A DNA stretch of 64,000 nucleotides from Clostridium sp. AN503 (GCF_040719375.1 NZ_JBFDTP010000002.1:682001-746000), one strand, 5' to 3'; positions 40,848 to 50,006 are shown, numbered from the stretch's first letter. The notes: generated from the letters alone by a model not told the origin. Numbers and translations are program-made.

Positions 40848-41748
40848 TGTGAATTCCTCCTGTATCATATGATACCAGACGTTTCAATTCCTCGAAATGC
40901 TGGTCGTCCATGTCCTTTTGGGACATTTCATAGGTCCGGCCTATGGTCTCGTATTTTGAGACGCCGAACCGGTGGTATTTTAACAGCTCATAGCTGGCGT
41001 TGGGAAAACAGCTGACCAGCTCCTTTATGGGAAGCAGGTCAGAGGCCGTGTCGTTGACGCCTGGAATCACCGGAGTCCTGGCCTGCACCGGCTTATCCGG
41101 GAATTCCATACAGAGCCGTCTGAAGTTTTCCAGTATGACCTGATTGTCCACGCCGGTGTATTTGAGATGCCTGGTTTCATCCCACAGCTTTAGATCATAC
41201 AGGACATAGTCTGTCAGGCTGAAGATCTCTTTTGCGGTTTCCCATGCTGCATAGCCCGTGGTTTCGATGGCGGTGTGGATATGGCGCTTTTTTGCTTCCA
41301 GTAAAAGTGCCTTTGTAAATTCCGGCTGCATCAGGGGTTCGCCCCCGCTTACAGTCAGTCCGCCGCCGGAGCGGCTGTAAAAGGCAGCGTCCTTTTCTAC
41401 CTCGTCCAACAGTTCCTTTACATCCCACATCTTCCCATAGGTGGTCAGAGCCTGGGACGGACAGGCAGCGGCGCATTTTTGGCACTGGCTGCACCGGCTG
41501 TGATTGATCACAACCGGGCCGGAACCAGGGTAGAACACCGCCTGTTTTTCACAGACCTTTTGACAGAGCAGGCACTCTGCACCGATGCAGCTGTCGGGCT
41601 TGTATCCCAGCTGGGGCAGACGGTCCTGGGATTCCGGGTTGGAGCACCAGGTGCAGTGAAGCGGACATCCCTTTAAAAACACAATGGTTCTGATACCAGG
41701 GCCATCGTGGACAGAATATCGCTGCAGGTTAAATACGCAGCCGTTCAT
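40834..41748 (-). CDS. Glycyl-radical enzyme activating protein, radical SAM
   Basis: 304 residues. RYSVHDGPGIRTIVFLKGCP is the activase signature, and GCPLHCTWCSNPE gives the CxxxCxxC cluster that binds SAM. Two ferredoxin-like 4Fe-4S motifs are inserted (CIGAECLLCQKVC and CSQCQKCAAAC), typical of activases for the PFL2/dehydratase branch. It makes the glycyl radical on the partner enzyme encoded directly upstream (26 bases). Start ATG 41748 with AAAGGAG. If the partner is isethionate sulfite-lyase, this gene is the counterpart of islB/iseH. Confidence 0.94.
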   Translation of the reverse strand: MNGCVFNLQRYSVHDGPGIRTIVFLKGCPLHCTWCSNPESQDRLPQLGYKPDSCIGAECLLCQKVCEKQAVFYPGSGPVVINHSRCSQCQKCAAACPSQALTTYGKMWDVKELLDEVEKDAAFYSRSGGGLTVSGGEPLMQPEFTKALLLEAKKRHIHTAIETTGYAAWETAKEIFSLTDYVLYDLKLWDETRHLKYTGVDNQVILENFRRLCMEFPDKPVQARTPVIPGVNDTASDLLPIKELVSCFPNASYELLKYHRFGVSKYETIGRTYEMSQKDMDDQHFEELKRLVSYDTGGIHNENS

Positions 41749-41774
41749 AGAGCGTCTCCTTTCCGGGTTTTGCC

Positions 41775-44261
41775 TTAAACCGAGGTGTGCTGGGTGCGTT
41801 CAATGATGTCATCCTGCAGGTCGGAGGACAGGTCTGTGAAATAAGCGCTGTAGCCTGCCACTCTTACAATGAGGTTTCTATATTTCTCCGGCTCCTTTTT
41901 GGCAGCTACCAGAGTTTCACGGTTGACTACGTTGAACTGCACGAACCACAGCTTTAAATCGCACCAGGCCCGTATTAGATCGGTGAGCTTCTGGGTGCCC
42001 TCGTCGCCAACCAGGCAGGAAGGGGTAAACTTTAGGTTGATCAGGCGGGAACCTCTTTCCCGGTAGGTGCTGTTCTTGGAAAAGTAGTTGGATAAAAGTA
42101 CAGCCGTGGGACCGTTTAAGTCGCTGCCGTGGGAGGCGGAAGCGCCGTCTGACAACGGAAAACCGGCTACCCGTCCGTTTGGCGTGGCGCCCACCACTTT
42201 TCCGAAGGGAACATGGGAGGTCACAGGCACCATACGGGGATCCATATGGATTCCCAGCTCTTTGCTGTGATCCCTGGTATACTGCATATAAACCCGGTCA
42301 ATGTCCCTGGCGATCTCATCCACATAAGGATCGTTGTTTCCGTATTTGGGGGCGTGGATCAACTGCTGGCGGATCACCTCTCTGCCTTCAAAGTTGGCCT
42401 TTAACGCGTCGATCAGTTCCTCCATCGTTATGAGCCGGTCCTCATAAACCAGCTTTTTGATTGCGGCCAGAGAATCAGCGGCGGTGCCGTAAGCGATAAT
42501 ATCTAAAAATCCGATATCCACTCCGCCGGGAATTTCCCTGCTGTGAAGATCCCGGCAGCTTTCCATGCATAAATTATGTAAAACAGAGTTTAAGGGACAT
42601 GCAAAATGCCGGGGCCTCAAGTTGATAATGTTGTATTCCTGGATAAAGGCGTTTTTTAATAAATAAGTCAGCTGCTTTTCATAGGCATCCCAAAACTCTT
42701 CGTAGGATCTGAAGTTCCTGGGATCTCCTGTTTCCAGGCCCATAAGCTCATCCTCTGTTTTGTAGGTCCTGCCATTGTAGAGGACCATTTCCAGCACAGA
42801 AGCCAGGTTGATATAAGGGTGGGCGCCTGTAAAGGTGTCCCGGTTCGGCATACGGACCTCGGCGCAGCCGGAGGCTGCATAATCATAAGCATCCTCGAGG
42901 GGAGCGCCCTGTGCCACAAGATTTAAGATGATCTCTTCATCATTAAACAGCTTGGGATATCCGGACCCCTCCTTGATCGTAAGAGAAACCTCCTTTACAA
43001 ACCGCTCCGGCGAGCAGGCGTGGATCCTGGCTGCCAGATCCGGATAGTTCAGAGGGAATTCCCGTTTGGAGCGGAGGAACAGGTAGGTCAGCTCATTGGT
43101 GGCGTCCCTGCCGTCCCTTGTCTGGCCGCCGATGGTCACGGCTTCCCAGTGGGCATAGCCCTCCTGGAACGCGCCTCCGGTGGGGCTGAAGCAAAGATCG
43201 GTGAACTGCGCCATCATGACCCACAGGCATTCCAGGGTTTCCATGGCTGATTCTTCAGTCAGGATGCCGGCTTCTAAATCCGCTTTGTAGTAAGGGTATA
43301 AATACTGGTCCATGCGGCCGTTGGAGACAATGGCTCCGGTTTTCTGCTCCAGCCGGGAGAACATCTGCACAAACCACTGGGCCTGGACAGCTTCTTTAAA
43401 ATTCCTGGCAGGATATTCCGGTACATGGCGGCAGCGCTCAGCAATCTCCAAAAGCTCTGCTTTTCTTACAGGATCCTTTTCGGTTTCTGCCATTTTTTCT
43501 GCCAGATCCGCATGGCGGTTGGCCCAGATCACGATGGCGTCGCACACCAGGACCATGGCCTCCAGAAATGGCTTTTTCTCCATGGTGTCCAGGACATTGA
43601 GAGGGTCTAAGCCTTCCAGCTTTTCCAGGGCTTCCTTCTTCAGTGAAGAAAAGCCCCGGCGGATGGCCTTTTCATAATCGGGCACCCATTGGATGGAGGA
43701 GCGGTAGGAGGCGGTCTCGTCCAGGATATGACGGGACTCCACAGGGTTTTTCGGGTTATAGGTCAGGTCCCGGGTGGCTTTTGGCAGGGCCTTATATAAA
43801 TCATCCCAAAAAGCCTTGTCCCTCCAGTAAGGGCAGATCTCCTCCACAATGACGCGCATCTCCTCATCGCTTAGATCAAATCCGGATTCCACACGGTTTG
43901 CTAAGTCATGGATCACCACATCCATCATGTTCCCGTCCAGTTCCGGATAGATGAGTCCATAACGTCCGGGTTTTCCGCCCCGTCCCACGATCAGGGTGTC
44001 CTCATCGATGTAAACCGTGATATTCATGGCAATGTGTTTCAGCGCCTTTGCCCAGCGCAGCGTCATAAGCTGGCCTTCGGTTTCCTTCATGGATTCTGTG
44101 AAATATTTTCCGCGTTCAATGTCAATCTGGGGTTTTGTTCCGGCAAAACGGTCCAGTATCCGGTAGACCCTCTCTCTCCCGGCGCGGTTATCGGTGCTTC
44201 CCGCCTGCTCCTTTAAAATATGCTGCTCGTGAGGCGAATAAATAGTACAACAATCTGACAT
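41775..44261 (-). CDS. islA: Glycyl-radical enzyme, probable isethionate sulfite-lyase
   Basis: 828 residues from ATG 44261 (AGGAG eight bases upstream; TTG 44267 is less likely). The thiyl Cys is Cys466 in SGCAEVRMPN with Glu468 two residues on; the radical Gly is Gly803 in RVAGYSAYF. Arg187, Gln191 (RSSIQ), Trp372 and Arg676 (MDPRM) complete a set that matches, with one constant offset of two, the positions I recall for isethionate lyase: Arg189, Gln193, Trp374, Cys468, Glu470, Arg678, Gly805. That lyase splits isethionate into acetaldehyde and sulfite. Choline lyase and glycerol dehydratase have GCVE and an Asp where the Arg/Gln pair sits. Other sulfonate lyases (HpsG type) remain possible. 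No sulfite reductase is in the window. Confidence 0.8.
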   Translation of the reverse strand: MSDCCTIYSPHEQHILKEQAGSTDNRAGRERVYRILDRFAGTKPQIDIERGKYFTESMKETEGQLMTLRWAKALKHIAMNITVYIDEDTLIVGRGGKPGRYGLIYPELDGNMMDVVIHDLANRVESGFDLSDEEMRVIVEEICPYWRDKAFWDDLYKALPKATRDLTYNPKNPVESRHILDETASYRSSIQWVPDYEKAIRRGFSSLKKEALEKLEGLDPLNVLDTMEKKPFLEAMVLVCDAIVIWANRHADLAEKMAETEKDPVRKAELLEIAERCRHVPEYPARNFKEAVQAQWFVQMFSRLEQKTGAIVSNGRMDQYLYPYYKADLEAGILTEESAMETLECLWVMMAQFTDLCFSPTGGAFQEGYAHWEAVTIGGQTRDGRDATNELTYLFLRSKREFPLNYPDLAARIHACSPERFVKEVSLTIKEGSGYPKLFNDEEIILNLVAQGAPLEDAYDYAASGCAEVRMPNRDTFTGAHPYINLASVLEMVLYNGRTYKTEDELMGLETGDPRNFRSYEEFWDAYEKQLTYLLKNAFIQEYNIINLRPRHFACPLNSVLHNLCMESCRDLHSREIPGGVDIGFLDIIAYGTAADSLAAIKKLVYEDRLITMEELIDALKANFEGREVIRQQLIHAPKYGNNDPYVDEIARDIDRVYMQYTRDHSKELGIHMDPRMVPVTSHVPFGKVVGATPNGRVAGFPLSDGASASHGSDLNGPTAVLLSNYFSKNSTYRERGSRLINLKFTPSCLVGDEGTQKLTDLIRAWCDLKLWFVQFNVVNRETLVAAKKEPEKYRNLIVRVAGYSAYFTDLSSDLQDDIIERTQHTSV

Positions 44262-44313
44262 GATCAAAACTCCTTTCTGTTGTTATAGCGTTGTTTTTGT
44301 TTCTTTTGTTTTA

Positions 44314-45714
44314 TCAGCCCATGAGACCCAGCATGGACCAGTAGGGGCAGGCGATCAAAAGGATCCAGACGGCGGTCAGGAGAAGCTTTACCCCAAATAC
44401 CTTTAAAAAGCATTCCATCTTTGTGTTGCCGAAGGCAAAAGCGGCGGCAATGATCACGGCCTCATAGGGCAGAAGCACGCTGTAGCAGCCGCGGCTGAAG
44501 GCATACAGCATGGGAAGTGGACTCATGCCCATATCCAGCGCGATCTGGGACAGAGGAACCGAGAACGCGGCCATCAGGGCCATGGGCGTCATGACAAAGT
44601 TGAAAACAGCAACAAAGAAGAAGGTAAAAAGTACAAAGAAAGTGTTGCTGCGTCCCACTAAGAGAGGCATAGCCGCATCTGAGATCATCTGGGCCACTCC
44701 AACCTGGGCCGCCACGCCGCCGATACTCATACAGCCTACCACGAACATGATCATGGGGAAGTTCACACCCTTGATATCTTCTTTTTCACCCACCTGTAAG
44801 CCCGGCATAAAGAGCGCCAGAGGAGCAAAGAGAAAGCCCCACATCATATCCAGCTTGTGCCACTGAGCGGTAAATAAGTAGAGCACAAATACGATCAGTA
44901 CGGCAATGACCCGTTTTTCCTGTTTTGTTAATTGCCCCAGCTCTTTTTGACGTTCCATAAAATAAGCTTTTCCGTTGATCGCCGTCTCCGGTTTACAGAG
45001 CTTGGTGATCATAAAGCCCATAAGAAACGGAAATGGAACGAATACCAGACAGTGTTTAAAATAAGTAAAGTAATCCATAGTCATGGGGGTTGCGGCACTT
45101 GCAATGCCGATGAGCACACCCAGGTCCGGAGGACAGAACACAAAGGTCCACGCCTCAATAAAACCAACGATGGCTGCCAGCATGATGCCCGAGGAAGCCC
45201 GGCTCTTTCCCAGGTTTAAGGCCTCGCAGATCCCATACGCCAGAACACAGACCGCCATGCTGGTGAAAACGCCGGGAACCACGATGTTGATAATAATCCC
45301 AAGGATGATCAGGCCGTAGATGATGCCGTTGTAAGTTCCCCCTGTTTTGATCATGCAGAAGCAGGCGATCCGTTCGATGATCCTGGTCCTGTTCTGAATG
45401 ATGTTGATCAGCAGCAGGCAGCCGTAAACCATCCAGGGGATATTCTGGGTAAAGGGCTTGAACACCACGTCCATGGTGGACAGTCCTGACAGAATGTAAA
45501 AGCTCATCATCAGCAGCGAACCGATGGCATAATCAAAAGGCTCCAAAACAAACGTGAGGATTCCGAACACCGTGATGACGAAGAACAATTTGATCGGATG
45601 GGTGAATACTTCCCCTGTGGGAAGCAGGTAGATCAAAATAGGCACTCCGATTATGGCAAGCCATTTGATCCATGTTTTTGTATCAGTTTTGCTGAAACCA
45701 GTATTTGTACTCAT
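44314..45714 (-). CDS. DASS/SLC13-type anion permease
   Basis: 466 residues with about eleven to twelve membrane helices. The divalent-anion:sodium symporter layout shows as MIMFVVGCMSIGGVAAQVGV in the second half and TPMALMAAFSVPLSQIALD near the end. Members carry di- and tricarboxylates, sulfate and other anions. In this operon it should bring in the substrate of the radical enzyme; known isethionate importers are mostly TRAP or MFS types, so this would be a different solution, or it may export sulfite. Start ATG 45714 with AAGGAGGG. Confidence 0.83.
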   Translation of the reverse strand: MSTNTGFSKTDTKTWIKWLAIIGVPILIYLLPTGEVFTHPIKLFFVITVFGILTFVLEPFDYAIGSLLMMSFYILSGLSTMDVVFKPFTQNIPWMVYGCLLLINIIQNRTRIIERIACFCMIKTGGTYNGIIYGLIILGIIINIVVPGVFTSMAVCVLAYGICEALNLGKSRASSGIMLAAIVGFIEAWTFVFCPPDLGVLIGIASAATPMTMDYFTYFKHCLVFVPFPFLMGFMITKLCKPETAINGKAYFMERQKELGQLTKQEKRVIAVLIVFVLYLFTAQWHKLDMMWGFLFAPLALFMPGLQVGEKEDIKGVNFPMIMFVVGCMSIGGVAAQVGVAQMISDAAMPLLVGRSNTFFVLFTFFFVAVFNFVMTPMALMAAFSVPLSQIALDMGMSPLPMLYAFSRGCYSVLLPYEAVIIAAAFAFGNTKMECFLKVFGVKLLLTAVWILLIACPYWSMLGLMG

Positions 45715-45790
45715 GATGTAACCCTCCTTAGTGTAAAAATCCGTAAAGCAGCTCCTTTTCTTATAAGCCCTATAATAAAGAGATATAAGC

Positions 45791-46918
45791 CTACAGACGG
45801 TTTAATATATCACGAACCCCTTCTTCTGTGACGGGGCGTGGATTGGTAAGGCAGCTTGGTTCGTCCAGGATGGCGGGAACCAGGGTGTCGAAGTCTTTTT
45901 CTGTGACGCCGCAGTCAGAAAGCTTCGGAATATGGATCGAAGCAGCCAGGTCTTTTAAAGCATCTACCACATCTTTTGCAGTTAAATCAGTATTGGAAAG
46001 TCCCATGGCTCTTCCCATATCCACCACTCTGTGGGGAATTACCGCCGCGTTGTATTCCACCGCATAAGGCAGGGCAATGGCATTGCCGTCTCCATGGGCA
46101 ACCCCGAAATAAGCTCCTAAGGGATGGGCGATGGCGTGGGCAATACCCAGGATCGCGCTGTTAAAGGCAAAGCCGGCCAGGGTGCTCCCAAGCATCAGAT
46201 CAGACCGCGCTCCGGCATTTCCAGGTTCCCTGACACAGACTGGAAGGCTTTTGTAGATCAGCTCGATGGCTTTCAAGGCATTCATATCCGTGGCAGGAGA
46301 GGCCAGGGTTGACATATAGGCTTCCATGGCGTGGGTGAGGGCGTCCATTCCGGTTGCCGCAGTTATTTTGGACGGCAGGCCCAGGGTTAGATCCGGATCA
46401 GCGATAGCCAGGCTGGCGCCTACATTCTGTCCGGCAATGACCATTTTTCTCTTCTGGACAGGGTCTGTGACTACGGATACAGAGGTGACCTCGCTTCCGG
46501 TTCCGGAGGTGGTGGGAATGGCGATCAGGGGTAGCCCCGGCTTTAGCACCCTGTCAGGCCCTTCATAATCCGTGATGCTGCCCTCATTGCTCATCAGGAT
46601 ATTCACAGCCTTGGCGGTATCCATGGAGCTTCCGCCTCCTACGGCTACAATGCACCCGCAGCCGCTGGCTTTCGCTCTTTCAGCCGCAGTCTCTACGACC
46701 GCCACAGTGGGATTGGGAAGCACTTCATTGAAAATCTCATAGGCAATACCTGCTGCGGTAAGCTCTGTCTCTGTTTTTGCTACGATTCCGGCCTTCTCCA
46801 CACCTTGATCGCATACGATGAATACTTTACCGACATTAAATTTTGTGACTGCTTTTCCAAGCTCCTTTAAAGAACCGGCCCCGAAAATCAGTTCACACGG
46901 AATAGAATAGTGAAACAT
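45791..46918 (-). CDS. Iron-containing alcohol dehydrogenase
   Basis: 375 residues, group III Fe-alcohol dehydrogenase. NAD-binding GGGSSMDTAKAVNI, and the metal ligands in HAIAHPLGAYFGVAHGDGNA plus the Asp/His of the preceding helix (ATGMDALTHAMEAYMS). Members reduce acetaldehyde, lactaldehyde, 1,3-propanediol or, as in SarD of Bilophila, sulfoacetaldehyde to isethionate. As the first gene of the radical-enzyme operon it could supply isethionate from sulfoacetaldehyde, or reduce the acetaldehyde product to ethanol. Start ATG 46918 behind GAAGGGGG. A consensus promoter lies just upstream. Confidence 0.9.
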   Translation of the reverse strand: MFHYSIPCELIFGAGSLKELGKAVTKFNVGKVFIVCDQGVEKAGIVAKTETELTAAGIAYEIFNEVLPNPTVAVVETAAERAKASGCGCIVAVGGGSSMDTAKAVNILMSNEGSITDYEGPDRVLKPGLPLIAIPTTSGTGSEVTSVSVVTDPVQKRKMVIAGQNVGASLAIADPDLTLGLPSKITAATGMDALTHAMEAYMSTLASPATDMNALKAIELIYKSLPVCVREPGNAGARSDLMLGSTLAGFAFNSAILGIAHAIAHPLGAYFGVAHGDGNAIALPYAVEYNAAVIPHRVVDMGRAMGLSNTDLTAKDVVDALKDLAASIHIPKLSDCGVTEKDFDTLVPAILDEPSCLTNPRPVTEEGVRDILNRL

Positions 46919-46967
46919 GATAAACCCCCTTCTGATGACTTTGTTTAATATTTAACGTTCCAGCCTG

Positions 46968-46996
46968 AGTATAGGCAATGGGAGGATAGAAGTCAA
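46968..46996 (-). promoter_or_regulatory. Sigma-A promoter of the glycyl-radical operon
   Basis: On the minus strand TTGACT (46996-46991) and TATACT (46973-46968) are 17 bases apart, 50 bases before the first start codon. The remaining spacer up to holA (46997-47173) holds nothing I recognise. Confidence 0.8.
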
Positions 46997-47173
46997 TGTG
47001 GTGTTTTTTGAGGGAAAGGGCAGGGATATCAGAAAGTTCTATAAGAAAAAAAGATCGGCATGAATCATTTCCCAGTTGAATCTACTGCTCAAATTTAAAA
47101 ATGCAGTCCTCCATGTTATAAGTATTTTCTATGGGGTTCCACAGCGGCATTGACAGCAGTGAAGTAAAAACAG

Positions 47174-47202
47174 TGGTTTTTTCACCGAAAATCCTGTATA
47201 AT
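47174..47202 (+). promoter_or_regulatory. Likely promoter of holA
   Basis: TATAAT at 47197-47202 with a weak -35 (TGGTTT, 47174-47179) at 17 bases. Confidence 0.5.
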
Positions 47203-47247
47203 ATGAAATTAATTAAGTACTAAAATGAGAATGACAGAGGATTGACC

Positions 47248-48219
47248 ATGCAGACATTAAACCAGGATATCAAGGACCGCACTTTTAAGCCCATGTATTT
47301 GTTGTACGGGGAGGAAGCTTTTTTGCGGAACAGCTACAAGAATAAGCTGAGGGAAGCCATCATCGGCGATGACACGATGAACTTTGCTTATTTTGAAGGA
47401 AAGGGACTGGACGTGGACGAGCTGATCCGCCTGGCGGATACCATGCCGTTTTTTGCGGAACGCCGCCTGATCATTGTGGAGGACAGCGGTTTTTTTAAAA
47501 CGGCGTCTGAGCCTCTGGTCCGTTATCTGCCTGACATGCCGGATACTACCTGCCTGCTGTTTGTGGAGTCGGAGGTGGATAAGCGCAGTAAGCTTTTTAA
47601 GAAAGTAAAGGAACTTGGTTATGCCGCGGAGATGACCCGCCAGAACGCGGCGCAGCTGTCCCGCTGGGCCGGTGGGATACTGGCAAAAGAAGGGCGGAAG
47701 ATCACTTCCCGGACGATGGAGCTTTTCCTCAGCATGACAGGGGACGATATGGAGAATATCCGGATGGAACTGGAAAAGCTGATCAGCTACACCATGGGCA
47801 GGGATGTGATCACGGATGAGGATGTGAGGGCGATCTGCACGGTCCAGGTGACCAACCGGATCTTTGACATGGTTTCTGCTATCGTGACGCGCCAGACGAG
47901 AAAGGCAATGGACCTGTATGAAGATCTGCTTGCTCTAAAAGAGCCTCCCATGAGGATACTGTTTCTGATCGCCCGCCAGTTCAACCAGCTTTTACAGGTC
48001 AAGGAGCTGATGGGAAAAGGACTGGATAAGGGGACGATCGCCTCGAAGCTGAAAATGCAGCCGTTTGTTGTAGGAAAGGTGATGCCGCAGGCGAGACAGT
48101 TCTCCCGCGAGGAGATATTATCCTATGTAAATACCTGTGTGGAAGCGGAAGAAGCCGTGAAAAGCGGAAAGCTCCAGGACCGTCTTGCGGTGGAGCTTTT
48201 GATCACGAAAGAGTATTAA
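47248..48219 (+). CDS. holA: DNA polymerase III delta subunit
   Basis: About 323 residues. FKPMYLLYGEEAFLRNSYKN is the HolA start (modified P-loop region), with DVDELIRLADTMPFFAERRL and the C-terminal clamp-loader collar helices (LLQVKELMGKGLDKGTIASK). Delta opens the sliding clamp during clamp loading. ATG 47248 is chosen behind GAGG; TTG 47242 is less likely. In related genomes holA lies a few genes before rpsT and gpr, as it does here, with the HTH gene and the encapsulin pair lying between. It ends six bases before the convergent HTH gene. Confidence 0.92.
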   Translation: MQTLNQDIKDRTFKPMYLLYGEEAFLRNSYKNKLREAIIGDDTMNFAYFEGKGLDVDELIRLADTMPFFAERRLIIVEDSGFFKTASEPLVRYLPDMPDTTCLLFVESEVDKRSKLFKKVKELGYAAEMTRQNAAQLSRWAGGILAKEGRKITSRTMELFLSMTGDDMENIRMELEKLISYTMGRDVITDEDVRAICTVQVTNRIFDMVSAIVTRQTRKAMDLYEDLLALKEPPMRILFLIARQFNQLLQVKELMGKGLDKGTIASKLKMQPFVVGKVMPQARQFSREEILSYVNTCVEAEEAVKSGKLQDRLAVELLITKEY

Positions 48220-48224
48220 GATGA

Positions 48225-48497
48225 TTATTCCTCGATCTTTTTATCAGGAGGATTGAGCGCTACTGACGGGTCGATTCCCAGTCCGGGCGATGGCTCTGAA
48301 TCCAGTTTGAATTCTATGACGTCTTCGATACGACAGTTTAAGATCGTGCACAGCACATCGATCGTATGGGTGGAAACGTAAGAATTGTTCTTCAAACGGT
48401 TGAGCTGTCCGGCGCTGAAACCATAGTATTTAATTAAGCGGTATTGTGTGATGCCCTTGCGCTCCATGGTCTCCCATAGCCGGTCAAATGTTACCAT
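48225..48497 (-). CDS. Small Cro/C1-type HTH protein
   Basis: About 90 residues. The HTH reads RLWETMERKGITQYRLIKYY, then FSAGQLNRLKNNSYVSTHTI and LCTILNCRIEDVIEF, the YozG-like single-domain type. The last 20 residues are Pro/Asp-rich and look disordered. ATG 48497 has GAGGTG upstream; GTG 48506 is in frame but overlaps that site. It is convergent with holA and divergent from the encapsulin pair (207-base spacer), so it could act on that promoter, but nothing in the sequence proves it. Confidence 0.82.
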   Translation of the reverse strand: MVTFDRLWETMERKGITQYRLIKYYGFSAGQLNRLKNNSYVSTHTIDVLCTILNCRIEDVIEFKLDSEPSPGLGIDPSVALNPPDKKIEE

Positions 48498-48613
48498 AAT
48501 TTTCACCTCTAAGTCTGTTAACCTGAATCTATTAAAACAATATTGTCCATTAATGTATATTATCCATAAATGGTCATCAGATACAGAAAGCGTGTAATTT
48601 TGTAAGAATAAAA

Positions 48614-48667
48614 TGATAATAATTACTATTTTTATTTATTGACAAATACATGGTGGGATGGTAGAAT
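48614..48667 (+). promoter_or_regulatory. Encapsulin operon promoter with PerR/Fur-like box
   Basis: TTGACA (48639-48644) and TAGAAT (48662-48667), 17 bases apart. Upstream, TGATAATAATTACTA (48614-48628) matches the PerR consensus TTATAATNATTATAA at 11 of 14 defined positions. This suggests peroxide or iron control of the ferritin-like cargo and shell. Confidence 0.65.
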
Positions 48668-48703
48668 TGTATTAACAAAAAAAGTAGAAAAGGAGAATAC
48701 AAT

Positions 48704-49069
48704 ATGCCAAGTTTTGCTAATCCCTTTCAGGGAAACGTAGACCGTAAACTTTCCAATGCAGAGCTTTTGCAGGCGCTCCGCCTGGACATTGCAGGAGAAC
48801 TGGAAGCCATTTTTCTTTATGATGCGCACTATCTTGCAACGGATGATCCGGTTGCCAAGAGCGTGCTGGCGGATATCCGGGATGAGGAGAAGGTACATAT
48901 GGGAGAGCTGATCACCCTGATGCGCTATCTGGACCCGAAGGAGGCGGAGCTGTTCTTAGAAGGAGAAGGTGAAGTCAACGAGATGCTGGAGACTCTGGGG
49001 ATCGTGAAGAAAGACGAGCCGTCACCGGCGCCGGCTTCCGGCCCTACAGTGGGAAGCCTTATAGAGTAG
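48704..49069 (+). CDS. Encapsulated ferritin-like cargo protein (EncFtn)
   Basis: 121 residues. Iron ligands Glu32 (DIAGELEAIFLYD), Glu62 and His65 (RDEEKVHMGEL) are at the same numbers I recall for the Rhodospirillum EncFtn. The chain ends in a Pro/Ala/Ser linker and the loading peptide TVGSLIE, which docks on the inner face of the shell. EncFtn forms an annular decamer and oxidises ferrous iron for storage inside the nanocompartment. The shell gene follows 35 bases later. Start ATG 48704 behind AAAGGAG. Intact. Confidence 0.93.
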   Translation: MPSFANPFQGNVDRKLSNAELLQALRLDIAGELEAIFLYDAHYLATDDPVAKSVLADIRDEEKVHMGELITLMRYLDPKEAELFLEGEGEVNEMLETLGIVKKDEPSPAPASGPTVGSLIE

Positions 49070-49104
49070 AGTGGCTGTATAGAACAGCAGAAAGGAGATA
49101 TGAT

Positions 49105-49917
49105 ATGGATTATTTAGCACGGGAAGGCGCACCGATCTCTGCTGACATGTGGGAGAAGATTGATGCCGCCGTGATTGACAATGCGAAGAAACACCTGGTA
49201 TGCCGCAGGTTCTTAAGCCTGTACGGACCCCTTGGCGCAGGAACCTATGCAGTAGCAGTGGACAGTGCAGACAAGGATGAGGAGTTCCAGAACGGGCTTG
49301 GACGGATCACCGGACGCCGTATGGCGGAGCTGCCGCAGCTTTATCAGGATTTTGCACTTTTGTGGAGGGATATTGAGGATTCTGAAAAGCAGGGATATCC
49401 CCTTGATTTATCCGCAGCAGCAGCGGCTGCACAGCGCAGCGCCAAGCAGGAGGACGACCTGATCCTGTTTGGCAGCAAGGAGCTGGGCGCGGAAGGGCTG
49501 TTCAATGCGTCCGGCGCGTTCAAGATCAAACGCAGCGACTGGAGCGAGGGAGAGGGTGCCTATAAGGATGTGGCACATGGCATTTCCTACCTTTCCAGCA
49601 ACAGTATGCTGGGACGCTATGCACTGGTCTTAAGTCCGGAGCTGTACCTGGAACTGGAACGCCTTCAGCCGAATGTGGGCCTGCTTGAGTTGGACCGCAT
49701 CGCGAAGCTGGTGGGCGGCAGAGTATACCCGGCAGGTTCTTACGGTGCAGGCAAAGCCGCCCTGGTATGCGCGGAGCCTCAGTACATGGATCTGGCTGTA
49801 GGTGCAGATCTGTCGGTCGGTTATCTGGAGCAGAAGGACTTTAACCATTATTTCCGGATCATGGAGACGGCGGCTTTGAGGATCAAGCAGCCGAAGGCGA
49901 TCGTGGTGTTTGAATAA
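49105..49917 (+). CDS. Encapsulin shell protein, family 1
   Basis: 270 residues, HK97-fold shell protein (linocin M18-like). It begins MDYLAREGAPISADMWEKID, then RRFLSLYGPLGAGTYAVAV, and ends with the surface strand YFRIMETAALRIKQPKAIVV, as in Thermotoga and Rhodospirillum encapsulins. Sixty copies would form a T=1 shell of about 24 nm around the EncFtn cargo. Older databases call it a bacteriocin or an aminopeptidase, which is not what it is. Start ATG 49105 behind AAAGGAG. A strong terminator follows. Confidence 0.95.
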   Translation: MDYLAREGAPISADMWEKIDAAVIDNAKKHLVCRRFLSLYGPLGAGTYAVAVDSADKDEEFQNGLGRITGRRMAELPQLYQDFALLWRDIEDSEKQGYPLDLSAAAAAAQRSAKQEDDLILFGSKELGAEGLFNASGAFKIKRSDWSEGEGAYKDVAHGISYLSSNSMLGRYALVLSPELYLELERLQPNVGLLELDRIAKLVGGRVYPAGSYGAGKAALVCAEPQYMDLAVGADLSVGYLEQKDFNHYFRIMETAALRIKQPKAIVVFE

Positions 49918-49932
49918 TATTATGGCATGACA

Positions 49933-49971
49933 AAAAGCTCCGGTTCCCCACACCTGGGAACCGGAGCTTTT
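49933..49971. terminator. Bidirectional terminator between encapsulin and rpsT
   Basis: AAAAGCTCCGGTTCCC (49933-49948) and GGGAACCGGAGCTTTT (49956-49971) form a perfect 16-bp stem with an A run on one side and a T run on the other. Confidence 0.92.
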
Positions 49972-50006
49972 ATCGCTTTATTTAAGTGTTATTCCAGCCT
50001 TATGAT

